NCBI GenBank assembly: GCA_028571685.1
Contig: CM053154.1
Coordinates: forward strand, 6,485,501 to 6,549,500
Direction of reading: 5' to 3'
From: Heterohyrax brucei
Lineage: Eukaryota; Chordata; Mammalia; Hyracoidea; Procaviidae
DNA length: 64,000 nucleotides
Shown here: positions 53,961-64,000 of the stretch, piece after piece
Layout: every line of letters starts with the position of its first letter
How positions within the stretch are numbered: position 1 is the first letter of the stretch
Made by a program: the position numbers and the translations under genes
Notes under the pieces: model-generated
Told to the model about the DNA's origin: nothing
The model's database searches: none
Seen by the model: the letters and a program-made list of their open reading frames with translations, nothing else

Positions 53961-54708
53961 GCCAGGCTGTGGAGGCCTCTGTCTGATAAACAGAGCTTCC
54001 AGCCTGAGCTTTCCCACCTAAAGAACTGTCTGAGCTGTTACAGCTTACAAGGCACCTGTTGTCTTCTACAAATGGTATTCTACCTCCAGTGTTTGTAACT
54101 CAGAGGCAGAATAGGACTAAAAGAACTGACCTGTAGTAACAGAGTAAGGTACCAAGGATGTTTATAACAAAATATTTTCTCCCCGTGTGCTTTAGTGTAT
54201 GGTGTAGGTCTGTTTTAGATGCAGCTCAACTTTTCCCTCAGAGACCTCCGACTTGAATTCCCCCAAGGCGGAGAAGGGATCCCCTTTTGTATCCTGAGAT
54301 TTAATCTTCAGTGTTTAAACCCTTGTCTATTCAAAGCCACTGAGCTCACTGTCTCAAGATGCTAGGATGTGTGGCAGTGACAGACTCAGTCCCGGGGGCA
54401 GGAACAGAGACCCTGGGCTGCAGGGAGGAGGGAAGATGGGAAGGAGCAGCAGTGGATCATTGGCCGCAGCACTCAGGGGTGACACCATTTATGGGGGAGA
54501 GCCACAGAGAAGACAAGGATTAAATCTACCAAGGAGGTTCTGCTAAGGCCCACTGCTACTCTGTTTTAAAATGATACCCACTGAAGATCTTTCCCACCTG
54601 TTTTTAACATTTAGCCAGCAAATGTCAGCACTTCCTTGTTGATGTCAGAATCCATCAGTTTTGTCAATAATTATGATAGACCTTTGGGACCATGTGGCAG
54701 TGTTCCTG
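53961..54708. other. Unique-looking stretch
   Basis: No supported feature. Confidence 0.4.
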
Positions 54709-54797
54709 GAGACACACACACACTCACTCACACTCACACAGACTCACTCACAAACACACACTCACACGCACACACACTCACACACACACACGCACAT
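54709..54797 (+). repeat. CA-rich simple repeat with CACTCA units
   Basis: Alternating ACACAC and ACTCAC units over about 90 bp. Confidence 0.95.
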
Positions 54798-54837
54798 GCA
54801 CCTGCGATCATTTTCTGTGACTGAGTTAAATGTTGTG

Positions 54838-55190
54838 TTGTTAGCAGTTGTTGAGTTGACCCTGGCTCGTGTTGACCTTACACGGAACAGAATGAAACGT
54901 GGATGGGTCCTGCGCCGTGTTCATGATCATTAGAACATCAAGTCCGTTGTTGGAATCACTGTGTATTTTGAGAGCCTTTCAGCCTAGGGGCTCATCTTTC
55001 AGAACCAGATCACGTGATGTTCTGTTGAGCTCCATAGCATCGTTGCTGAGTTTTTGGAAGTGTATCACCAGGTCTATTGTAGTTTATCTTAAACTGGAAA
55101 CAGTGCTAAAACCTATTTGAAATACTAGTGGTATAGCTTCTAGCAGCCTACCAACGCTCAAACCACCACAGTAAGACGGACTGGTGAGGT
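54838..55190 (-). mobile_element. Composite AfroSINE/RTE-tailed SINE, about 350 bp
   Basis: Starts GTTAGCAGTTGTTGAGTTGACC, passes GGGTCCTGCGCCGTGTTCATGATC and TAGGGGCTCATCTTTCAGAACC, and ends GAAATACTAGTGGTATAGCTTCTAGCAG...ACCACAGTAAGACGG. The first part resembles the reversed RTE 3' end; the rest belongs to a longer composite SINE also seen truncated at 34395. Confidence 0.65.
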
Positions 55191-55424
55191 AAATCACTCC
55201 AGAGAAGTCACACCGTCAGTGCTGGATTTATTCAGATCACCTAATTTGATCGTATCAGCAGGGTGGCTTTCAACCCCCCCCTCAGCGCTGAGCTGTGAAA
55301 ACCTTGCTGGCATGCATTTGCTCTACTGGACTTCTACGCACTGTCAGTCCCTGTCCCTCCTCCAGAGGCCACACAAGACGGATCACTGCCCCTTTCAAAA
55401 TGTGCAGACATTTGAAACCAAATT
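55191..55424. other. Short unique-looking stretch
   Basis: No supported feature. Confidence 0.4.
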
Positions 55425-56095
55425 TTATTTATTTATTTATTGTGATTGAGTGGAAGTGTACAATCCAATTTAAATTTGCATGCTCGTCTATGTGCAACTC
55501 CTGTTGCTCTCCTTGCCCGGCGACAGCACATTCCTCCTTTTCGTTCTTTACATGTCATATCCTCTTAGCAAATCTCTTATCCCCTCTTCTCCACCCTCTC
55601 CACTGCTCTCTAGTAAGAGGCCAGTAGGATGACATCCTATAGATGCACAGAACCGTGAAGTGCACACAAGATATGGTCACTGTGTTGCTGAGTCCAGTCC
55701 ATTCCTGTCTGAAGAGTTGACCTCAGTAATGATTTATGAACCAGGGCAGCATCAGGTCTAGGGGCCGTGCTCCCAGGGGAACTTCCAGGCCTTTGGACCA
55801 AAAATTGCAATCTTTTAGGGGAGTTCTCAGGGTGCACCCCTTTTTATTCTTGTATTGCCGCTGGGACTCAACTTTGTGAGTCCCATCACAGCTGTCACTG
55901 GAGGTGACTCTTTTCTTCTGTACATGAGTCTGTTTTTAAGTCCTTATAGTAGGGGTGTCATACAATATTTGTCCTTGTACCACTGACTAATTTCACTTAA
56001 CATAATGTCTTCCAGTTGAAACCAAGTTATGAAACGCTTCCTAAAATCATCATTGTTCTTTATTGTTGCATAGTGTTCCATTAAGTATGAAACCA
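55425..56095 (-). mobile_element. L1 3' end, minus strand
   Basis: A T-rich tail (TTTATTTATTTATTG) is followed by the reversed 3' UTR (GACATCCTATAGATGCACAGAACC) and the reversed ORF2 C-terminus (AACATAATGTCTTCCAGTTGAAACC; TTGTTGCATAGTGTTCCATTAAG). Same family as 8925-10930. Confidence 0.92.
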
Positions 56096-57425
56096 AATAT
56101 ATTCATGTCATCTGCCAAGTGATTACTTAAAGGGAGTGAAGTAGGCAGTAGTTATTTTCTTTAGAAAGCAATTGTTTTAAGTTTTCCTGATAATAAAAGA
56201 AGTGGTGATTCAGTGGGGGAGTCTCAGGAAACGGCAGCCCCGTAGGCACAGAGGTCTGCTTACATGTGTGTACTCACTTCTCTTATTTTTCCAATGCATT
56301 TTTGACACACATGTAGGACTATAGTGTACGCACACATTTATAGCATTCTTCATACATAACAGGATCACAGGTAGTTCCTCATGACATTGAAATTCTTGGT
56401 AATCTTTGTTTTTAATTTTCTGCAGACTGTACAGTGCAGTTGAGCATGCCAGAATTTATTTTGCTGTCTCCCCTTTGAAAAAATGATCACCATTTAAGAT
56501 CTTGCTGGTGTTTCACTGTCAATGAGGCATTGCATTGAATGCTTTGGTTTTTCAGTGAGTGTCTGCAAAGACAGAAATTCCACCACAATGAGGACGACCA
56601 ATGTAAAATTTTTCCATTTGACTTAAACGCTTTCTCTCTTGCTGCGTTCCAGAGTCAGCTGACACATTTGAAAATATGACGTTTGGGATCAGATGCCACT
56701 AGATTGAGAGCCTGTCTAATGATGGTGGCTCTCGGTCAACTAAACAGTGGCATGCTTGTTTGCAGCTAGTGTGGTGGTGACCACAGAGCAAACCTGTGCA
56801 GATGCATGCCCACAGCAGCCACCTGGCTCAGCGAGCTGTAGGCTGCAGGGCGAAAGGGGAAAAGCAAGGCGGGCTCTCGTAGAGAAAAACACCGATTCCA
56901 GTGGTCTGTTTGGAGAAATCGGTCACTGCAGGGACGGTGGCACCCACGCCAGTGGTCTAGGATCTGATTTGCTTTTTTGTTCCCCACTCATCTCTGTCCT
57001 GTGTCACTGGATGCTATGGTACCCTTCTGAGAAAGGTGCCCGGAGGTGCAAATATGAAGTTCAGAGCAGTCAACAAAATGCATAAAACTGTGACAGCAGT
57101 TACCAGCACTACAAAATCACGTTTGAAACATTTAAAAGAAAAGTGTTACAGGGGGATGGGCAGGAAGCTGATGGTTTGCTTCCAAAGTCAGGTGTAAAAT
57201 CCAGCTATTTATTTAACCGCTCTGCAACTTTGAATGTTCTGTTCTAAATCTGAGATGATTTTCTTCTTCCTTTGCAAATCAAATAGCCTGTCCATTTATT
57301 TCATTTTAGATCCAAGGAGTCTTTCTGCAAAGCCACGTTTAGATAACCCAGCACAAAGGGCATGTGGTGCTGTACTCCGCAGCACCTTCATTTGGGAAGG
57401 TGCTTGATGGGAAAGATGTGGTTAC
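56096..57425. other. Unique-looking stretch
   Basis: Possible plus-strand acceptors at 56652 and 56764 (CTTGTTTGCAG) open short frames, but no convincing donor follows, so no exon is called. Confidence 0.35.
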
Positions 57426-57429
57426 TTTT

Positions 57430-57620
57430 TCAAAATAACATTTTATTGGGCTTTTGATGAAAGTTGACACAGTAAATTGAGTTCCCATGTGACAATTTCT
57501 AGACAAATAGTTGAGGGACATTAGTCACACTTTTCACGATGCATCAGCTGTCTCTCATTGCCCTTTGGTTGTTGCCTTTCCAGTCCTCTAGTTTCTCTTC
57601 CTCTTTTAAGAAAAGTTGCC
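57430..57620 (-). mobile_element. L1 3' UTR fragment, second subfamily
   Basis: ACATTTTATTGGGCTTTTGATGAAAGTTGACACAG resembles the 35275 copy (ATTGTGCTTTAAGCAAAAGTTTACAG). Confidence 0.55.
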
Positions 57621-57649
57621 CTATTTTAAAAGTAATGGATTTCCTTAAG

Positions 57650-58003
57650 TCTAACCCATTGCTGTTGGCTCAATTCTGACACATAGTGACCCCACAAGAC
57701 AGAGAAAAACTGCTCCCATCGGGTTTCCAAGCCTGGTGGCGTAGCAGTTAGGTACTACGGTTGCTAACCAAAAAGTCAGCAGTTCAAATCTGGGAGGCAC
57801 TCTTTGGAAACTCTATGGGGCAGATCTACTGTGTCTGTAGGGTCACTGTGAGTCAGAATCAACTCTGCAGCAGTGTGCTTGGAGTTCCCGGAATCCTCAC
57901 AGAAGCAGACTGCCGTGTCTTTCTCTCTCAGAGCAGCTGGCAGGTTCAGACTGCTGACCTCTGGATTGGCATCTGAGTGCTTGAACCACAGCACCACCGG
58001 TGC
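57650..58003 (-). mobile_element. AfroSINE (minus) split by another AfroSINE
   Basis: 57650-57727 (AACCCATTGCTGTTGGCTC to CGGGTTTCCAAG) and 57884-58003 (GAAGCAGACTGCCGTGTCTTTC to CACAGCACCACCGGTGCCC) are the two halves of one long-variant copy. Confidence 0.85.
57728..57883 (+). mobile_element. AfroSINE (plus) nested in the AfroSINE above
   Basis: CCTGGTGGCGTAGCAGTTAGG to CAACTCTGCAGCAGTGTGCTTGG. Flanks GTTTCCAAG and GTTCCCGGA may be a degraded target-site duplication. Confidence 0.9.
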
Positions 58004-58137
58004 CCTTCATGATCCTTAGAAACGTCAAATAGCCCATCTCCTTGTCATCTCATTCTTGGTTTCTCTGCCCCAGTAGGAGGGCTGGACACAAAGTGATGTG
58101 CTGAGGTCATTGAGGGTCACTTTAACTTTCATTGTTG

Positions 58138-58305
58138 TTTCTGTCAGATGTCGTCAAGTTGATTCCACTCATGGCCACCCTCTGTGACATGTTGTCTCTG
58201 TGGCAGCAGGTCACCAGGCCTTTCCTCAGCATCACTGTTGGGGGGGTGAGACCACCACTTTTTAGTAGTCGTACTCTTAACTCTTGTGATACCAGGGTTC
58301 CTTCT
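58138..58305 (-). mobile_element. AfroSINE, long variant, minus strand
   Basis: GTCAGATGTCGTCAAGTTGATTCC, GGCAGCAGGTCACCAGGCC, ACTCTTGTGATACCAGGGTTCC. Confidence 0.85.
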
Positions 58306-58680
58306 TTAGTCTTACATAATTAGACATAAATATATCAAGATATATCTTTAGAGACTGGGTCTCATTGAGAAGACGGGACTGGATAGAACGCCCCATGCAG
58401 GAGTGCGAGGTGTACCGCAGAACAAATAGTGCTATGACACACAGGTCATAGATGACTGGGACAAGGACGGAGGTTCGCTGCTGCTGTGTTTCTCAGATGA
58501 TTAGACTCAGCTTATTGGCTGGAGCTTTGTTCAAGGCTGAGTCTAAACATCTGAAAAACACAACGGCACTTAACCTAGTAATCCTCGTCCTGGTCATCTT
58601 AGGACCTGTGTGTCACCCTCCTGCCTCTTCATTCCGTGAGTCCAGGATCTTCCTCAGCACCCAACACCTACAACTGCTGC
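58306..58680. other. Short unique-looking stretch
   Basis: No supported feature. Confidence 0.4.
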
Positions 58681-58685
58681 ATAGC

Positions 58686-60085
58686 TGTCACTAGGTGCTG
58701 TTGAGTCGACCCTGTGTACAAAGAAGGAAACCCTTGCTGAGTCCTGCGCCACCCTCGGGGACACCGTGATACCTGAGCGCATAGCTGCAGCCGCTGTGTT
58801 GGTCTGTCTTGTTGTGGGTCTTTTTCACTGACCTTTATTTTACCGAGCATCGCCTCCTGCTCCAGAGACTCATCCCTCCTGAGAACAGCTCCAGAGGACG
58901 TGAGATATAACCGAGTCATCCGCGCTCTTCCAAGAAACATTCTGGCTCTACTTCTTCCCAGACAGATTCGTTCGTTCCTCTGGCAGTCTGTGGCATCTTC
59001 AGTACTCTTCACCACGCCGCAGTCCAAATGCATCGGTTCCTCCAGGTCTTGCTTATTCATTGTCTGGCTTTGACAGCATAGGAGGCAACAGGGAACACCA
59101 TGGCTCGGGTCCCGGTGTGCCTTAATCCTTAAAGTGGCATCTTTGCTTTTGAACACTTTCCAGAGCTCTTGACCACAGATTTGCCCGTTGCAAGATGTCA
59201 TTGGATTTCCTGACTGCTGCTTCCATGGGCATTCATCTTAGATCCAGGTAAAATGAAATCCTGGACAACTTGGCTCTTTTCTACAGATTTATTATGAGTT
59301 GCTTATTGGTCCAGTTGTCAAGAGTTTTGTTTTCTTCATGTTAAGGTGTGATTCATACTGAAGGTTTTAGTCTTTAATCTTCTTCAGTAAGTGTTTCACC
59401 TCTACTTTAAGCAAGCAAGGCTGTTAATGGATCTCCCTCCAATCCTGATGTCCCTCTCTTTTCCACACAGTCCAGCTTCTTGGGTTATTTACTCCAAGAT
59501 TATTTAGTTACTTACTTCCTTCTTGTATTATTTATAGGTTGAATAATCACAGTAAAGGGATACAACCCTGACATACACTTTTCCTAGCTTTAAACCGCAC
59601 GGTCTCCCCTTGTTCTATTCAAACAACTTCTTTTCGACCTGAGTACAGATTCTACATGGGCATAATGAAGTCTTCTGGAATTCCTCTTCTACACAAGGTC
59701 ATCCATAATTTGTTATGATCCACACAGTTAAATGCCTTTGCGTAGTCTATGAAATACAGGCAAATGTCTTTCTGAGATTCTCTGCTTCCAGCCAGAATCC
59801 ATCTGCCATCAGCAGCAAGATCCCTGGTCCCACGGCTTGAATTTCTGGCAGTTCCCTGTTGATACGCTACTATAACTGCTTGTTGATCTGCAGCAAAATT
59901 TTACTTGTGTATGATATTAATGATGTTGCTCAATAATTTCCACATTCTGTTGCATCACCTTTCTTTGGAATAGGTTCAGATTCGGCTCTCTTCCACTCAG
60001 TTGGCCAGGTGGCTGTCTTCCAAATTTCTTGGAGTAGACAAATGAGCACTTCCAGTGCTGCATCCGTTTTCTGAAATGACTATTT
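58686..60085 (-). mobile_element. RTE LINE, 3' 1.4 kb, minus strand
   Basis: Starts with the reversed tail CACTAGGTGCTGTTGAGTCGACC and continues through reversed ORF2 up to CTTCCAGTGCTGCATCCG in the reverse-transcriptase region. A short unrelated-looking AT-rich expansion near 59490-59535 interrupts the text. Confidence 0.92.
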
Positions 60086-60089
60086 GTTG

Positions 60090-61264
60090 GATGGGAAAAT
60101 TAAGGGTTGAACCATGACTGTATGTTATGAATAGCACAATTTGTACCTGAAAAAGGTTTTTTTCTAAAATCATATCAACAAAATTTCAGTTTCCTAGGTA
60201 GGTAATGAGTGAGTCCCACTTACGCATGTGCAATGAACTGAAAGGCGTTGAGTATCAATTCCACTGAAATGTGATACTTGGCGTAATAAATGGCACAAAG
60301 GACATGCAGATACAGTATACCATAGGTCTGATCTCGGACCCCACTGCTACCTGCTGGACCACAGAAGGGTGTCCTGGGACACGACACGTGCGCACTGCAA
60401 GGGCACAGCTGTCTCCATCGCCTCTTTGGGGCTCCCTGCTCCCCCTGGAGGTGAGAGGACAAATGGGGTTGTCGTTGGAACTGTGCTTCCGTCACCACTG
60501 TCCCCAGGGCTCAGGGTCACCGTGACACACAGGACGAACCCAGGGATGCAGAAATAAACTCACAGCACCTGTTATTCTCAGTCGTCCTCTGACACTGGTC
60601 ACAGCCGGACTAGATGCAAATATTGAGAGAGTGGCTGATTCTTTGCGCTGTCTTCAGCCTCAGTGCTTCCTGCAGTGGCCTCCTCAGGCCTGCAACCCCT
60701 GCACAGCGCTGGGGCCCCCTGCCACACGTGAGGCCATGAGCTCCTAGCTGAGGGCTCTTGGCTGAGGCACCTGGTGGTGTGGTTCCTGGCAGTGGTTCCT
60801 GGCAGTGGGCTCCCTCTGTCTGTCTAGGCATGGAGTCAAATAAGCATTCCCAGAGTGAGGGTCTTGTTTTTGTCCTTGTTCCAGCCTGAGATGACAGTCA
60901 TTCTTTCCTGGAAACACACTTCTTATTTCTGGCCACTCCATACTCAGGGCCAAGGTTCTCGTGATTGGAGTCCCCGGTGGTGGACATACACAGAACAGAG
61001 CACTTCTGTTTGCAACAAGCTTCAAGTGTAGGGTTTGGTGACATCAATCGTATTTACTATGCTATTCAGCTGTCCCCTTTAGGGGGTGCCAGCTCCAGGA
61101 CGAAGAAGCCTGGAGTCTCCTCAAGAATTAGCCTTGTTTCCTTCTCACCCTACAGCAGTGAAAACCAAGGTCTTGTCCAAGGACATGAGCTGTTCTGGGA
61201 GCCCCAGGCTTAGACTGGGTCCTAGATGTTCTGAGTCCTAGTCAGCTTCCTTTCCTCCCTGTCT
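60090..61264. other. Unique-looking stretch
   Basis: No exon or repeat recognised with confidence. Confidence 0.4.
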
Positions 61265-61375
61265 GTGCAGAAGAATCACTTGGGAGCTTGTTAACACTGC
61301 CTGAGAGAGACCCAGAAATCCACATTTCTGATACCCCCACCCCCCAAGTATTTTTAATGCAGGTGGTGGTCGTGG
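61265..61375 (+). mobile_element. hAT-Charlie nonautonomous DNA transposon fragment
   Basis: GAATCACTTGGGAGCTTGTTAACACTGCC, CCACATTTCTGATACCCCC and TATTTTTAATGCAGGTGG follow MER-type hAT order. Confidence 0.6.
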
Positions 61376-61635
61376 CTACAAACTTCAGGAAAGATCGCAC
61401 CATCAAAAAGAAACGACTAAGACTGCACACTTCCCAGTATATGTATGTGCTTTTTCCTCCAAGACCTTTGTCATAGGTGTTCCCACTGGGTGTGCTTACA
61501 CACCGAGTCGAGTGCACGGGCACAACTATTATCGGACGTAAATTTAACTGAAATGGGAGGGACGGCACACCCAGTCCAGAGGCCTGGGGCAGGCAGCAGG
61601 GACCCTTCTGTTTCCTCCCGATTCTCCTACAGCTC

Positions 61636-61790
61636 TGACGGGAGAGAAGGAAGGGAGAGAAGAGTGAGGCAGGGAGAGCAAGGACAGGGAGCAGATGGAG
61701 AGAAGGGAAGGGAGAGCAGGCAAAGGGGGAGAAAAGGGAGAGGGAGAGAAGGAGGAAGAGAGAGGGCAGAAGGGATGCAGCGAGTCTGTG
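61636..61790 (+). repeat. Purine-rich GGGAGA-type tract
   Basis: About 150 bp of almost pure purines on the plus strand, in GGGAGAG and AAGGGAG words; could adopt triplex structure. Confidence 0.9.
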
Positions 61791-61814
61791 CATCTCCTGA
61801 TGCCTGATTCCGCA

Positions 61815-62985
61815 GACATCAACTGTGGATCTAAGTCAGGTGGAATCCTTGACACTCTCAATCTCGTCTCCATTTACCGTGATGCTACCATTGGTCCAGC
61901 TGTGAGGATTTTTGTTTTCTTTATGTTAAGACGTAATCTGTACTGAAGGCTGTGGTTTTCCATCTTCAGCAGTAAGTGCTTCAAGCCCTCTTTTACACCA
62001 AGCCAAGTTGTGTCATCTGCATAACCCAGGTTTTTTTTAATGAGTCTTCCTGTCAAGGTTAGCTAGGGAACCTGATCTCTGCCCCCACATACAAACAAAT
62101 TTTACTCCAGAATCTAACATTTTCTGGGGAGAACAAAGGTCGTGGTTTGCATTATAGAACACACACGGTATTGATAAGGTTACCAAGGGAACCTGATCTG
62201 CCACACACCAACAGTTCTTGCTAGCAGTTTGTGATGCAAATGAAGTTCTTGCTGGCAGTTGTGATGCAAATATAACAGCTCCACTCGCGGTTGTAAAGGG
62301 GCTATGGTGGCCTCAAACCCAGTCCAAAACCAAGTTACTACCTCCTTGCCTCCCATCTGTGACATCGCTCCCTGCTTTTGCCAATAAAAGGCACCTGAAA
62401 AATCTATGCAGAGTCTTGATCCACTCATGAAGAATGACCCGTTCCGTCTTTGGAACATACTTTCCCTTAATAAACGTTCTTGTCATTTGCTACCAAAAAG
62501 GGTGCATCCTCGTGTGCTTTGGGGGAAGGGTAGCCCGGATTGCCACCCATCCGGAGACTAAAATTGCTAGCTCCATCTCCGGAACCCAAATCAGGTCACT
62601 TGGTGTCTAGTCAGTTACATGACCTTGGTACTCCTCCAGTCCTGTTCTTCATGTAGTCCAGCTTCTCAAATTACTTGCTCAGCTTACAGATTGCACAGGT
62701 ATGGTGACAGGTGTCCTGACACACACCTTTCTTGACATTATGCCATGTGGTATCCCCTTGTTCTCTTCCAGTGACTGTCTCTTGATCCACATACAGGGTC
62801 CTCATGAGCACAGTTAACTGTTCTAGCCGCCTCATTCTTCTCAATATTGTCCATGATTTATGATCCACACACTCAAATCCCTTTGCATAGTCAGTGACAC
62901 ACAGGTAAACATCTTTCTGGTATTCCCTGCTTTCAGCCGAGATCCATCTGATGTCCCTGGTTCCATATCCTCTTCAGAATGCTTC
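61815..62985 (-). mobile_element. RTE LINE fragment split by an LTR
   Basis: 61815-62050 (TCAACTGTGGATCTAAGTCAGG to AATGAGTCTTCC) and 62631-62985 (CTCCTCCAGTCCTGTTCTTC to GATGTCCCTGGTTCC) are adjacent in the RTE. The LTR at 62051-62630 separates them. Confidence 0.9.
62051..62630 (+). mobile_element. Solo LTR of an endogenous retrovirus, inserted in an RTE
   Basis: 580 bp with short inverted ends TGTCAAGG and CCTTGGTA, a CAATAAAAGG box at 62381-62390 and an AATAAA poly(A) signal near 62470. A 29-bp tandem duplication at about 62212-62275 carries two ATGCAAAT octamers. CTTCC on the left and CTCC on the right may be the remains of a target duplication. The class is unresolved. It is younger than the RTE. 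Confidence 0.75.
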
Positions 62986-62997
62986 TAGTTAAGTTCC

Positions 62998-63130
62998 AGC
63001 AGAGGTTCTCAAAGTAATTATACTTAAGAGTCAGCTGGGGGATCTTGTTAAAATGTAGATTCTGATTTAGTATGTCTGGAGTGGAAATACAAATTCTCAG
63101 CAGGGGTACACATTAGACCTCAGAGGTTGC
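62998..63130 (+). mobile_element. hAT-Charlie nonautonomous DNA transposon fragment
   Basis: AGAGGTTCTCAAAGTAATTATAC, GAGTCAGCTGGGGGATCTTGTTAAAATG, GATTCTGATTTAGTATGTCTGG follow MER-type hAT order. Confidence 0.65.
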
Positions 63131-63327
63131 AGGTCCTGCTTGTCCCATGAACCGGCAAGGTCAGGCAGTGGTCAGGGGAAGAGCAGGGCTGCATGTCCCT
63201 ATTCTTGGCTCTATGCTACTCTGCTGGCTGATCGCTGCTGAGGGAGAACAGCAGGGACATTCTGACTATTAAAGAAAAGGTAATAACTTTTAAAATAACT
63301 GTCTTTTTGGGGTCTCTTTGCTGCCTC
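63131..63327. other. Short unique-looking stretch
   Basis: No supported feature. Confidence 0.4.
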
Positions 63328-63821
63328 TGTTGGTCATCTAGAACTGCTCTAACAGAAATAGTGCAAGTGGATGGCTTTAAAAGAGAAATTTTATTTTGTC
63401 ACAGTCCAGTAGGCTAGAACTCCAATTTCAGGGCATCAGCTCCAGGGGAAGGCCTTCTCTGCTGGCTCTGGAGGCAGGTCCTTGTCATCAGTCTTCCCCT
63501 GGACTGGGAGCTTCTGAGGTGCAGGGACCCTGGTCCTTTCCAAAGGACACACTCAGCTTCCGGTACTGCTTCTTGATGGCATCAGGTCCCCAAATCTCTG
63601 GCTAGCTTTTCTCATTGCTATCTCAAGAGATTGCCTCAAGGCACAATACAATCTTACACACTGAGTCCTGCCCCACCAACAGAGCTGCCGCCCATCCTCC
63701 CTCATCAACGTCATAGAGGCAGGGTTTACAGCCTACCAGAACAACACAAAACAGCAGGCACTGAGGCCTAGCCCAACTGTCATACACTTTTTTTGCGGGG
63801 AACACAGTTCAATCCCTGAGA
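63328..63821 (-). mobile_element. MaLR-like solo LTR, minus strand
   Basis: Reversed copy of the family: TGTTGGTCATCTAGAACTGC, CAGTCCAGTAGGCTAGAAC, CAGCTCCAGGGGAAGGCC to CAGTTCAATCCCTGAGA. CTGCCTC on the left and CTGCCTT on the right may include the target duplication. Confidence 0.85.
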
Positions 63822-64000
63822 CTGCCTTCTGCTGTCTTTTGAATTTGCCACTTCCTGCGTACCTGTAAGTGAATCCTCACCCTGTTCTGCAGAACAGTGA
63901 GGGCCACAACGCATCTTAGGAAAGACAGAAGCCTGCTCCCAGCATAGCTGCCCCCCCACCCCCAGCAATGCCAGTGCCCTCAGGGTCTGTGTTTCTCAAA

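Noticed and set aside
54636-54933. Threonine- and histidine-rich open frames
   Set aside because: Translation of a CA-rich simple repeat.
56747-57085. Plus-strand frame of 112 codons after CTTGTTTGCAG
   Set aside because: No clean donor and the composition drifts. It could be a terminal exon of the plus-strand gene but the support is too thin.

Overview
The window is nuclear DNA from an afrotherian mammal, most likely an elephant or a close paenungulate relative. The evidence is its dispersed repeats. More than twenty-five tRNA-derived AfroSINEs are present, with the typical CCTGGTGGCATAGTGGTTAAG start and TCGACTCGACGGCA tail. So are about eight fragments of the BovB-like RTE LINE that expanded in Afrotheria and shares its 3' end with the AfroSINEs, and L1 copies of an afrotherian type. 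Older pan-mammalian repeats (MLT1 LTRs, L1M, MIR, hAT-Charlie) lie underneath. No bacterial, organellar or CRISPR features are seen, and most open frames are chance or LINE-derived.

Host genes: no complete gene is visible. Two sets of small spliced coding exons stand out. On the minus strand, exon-like blocks at 35162-35112, 32958-32871, 31317-31260, 25054-24971, 20928/20917-20787 and 15171-15093 have good splice sites, open frames and compatible phases. They suggest one minus-strand gene crossing the left half; a further candidate lies at 5678-5526. On the plus strand, 51874-52009, 52571-52737 and 52825-52916 form a phase-matched run in a second gene. I do not recognise either protein, and the exons need transcript or alignment support.

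Layout: 1-8 kb holds AfroSINEs, MLT1, an L1 3' UTR and a conserved-looking block near 5.5-6.0 kb. 8.9-10.9 kb is the 3' end of a fairly young L1. 11.7-13.3 kb is an RTE followed by L1M. 13.3-15.3 kb is quiet sequence with the best minus-strand exon. 15.3-24 kb is dense in nested SINE, L1, LTR and RTE copies, and includes a twin-primed RTE. 24.2-24.8 kb is an AfroSINE interrupted by an odd palindromic, E-box-rich segment. 25-35 kb is mostly unique, with LTRs and a good RFX X-box at 26.28 kb. 35.3-37.7 kb and 40.4-47.4 kb are repeat blocks; the second contains an RTE inserted into another RTE in the opposite direction. 47.4-53 kb is mostly unique and carries the plus-strand exons. 54-64 kb is again SINE, L1, RTE and LTR.

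The transposons give a relative history. A 500-bp MaLR-like solo LTR family has both been hit by and inserted into AfroSINEs, so the two were active at overlapping times. The RTE copies were later broken by other RTEs and by a second LTR type.
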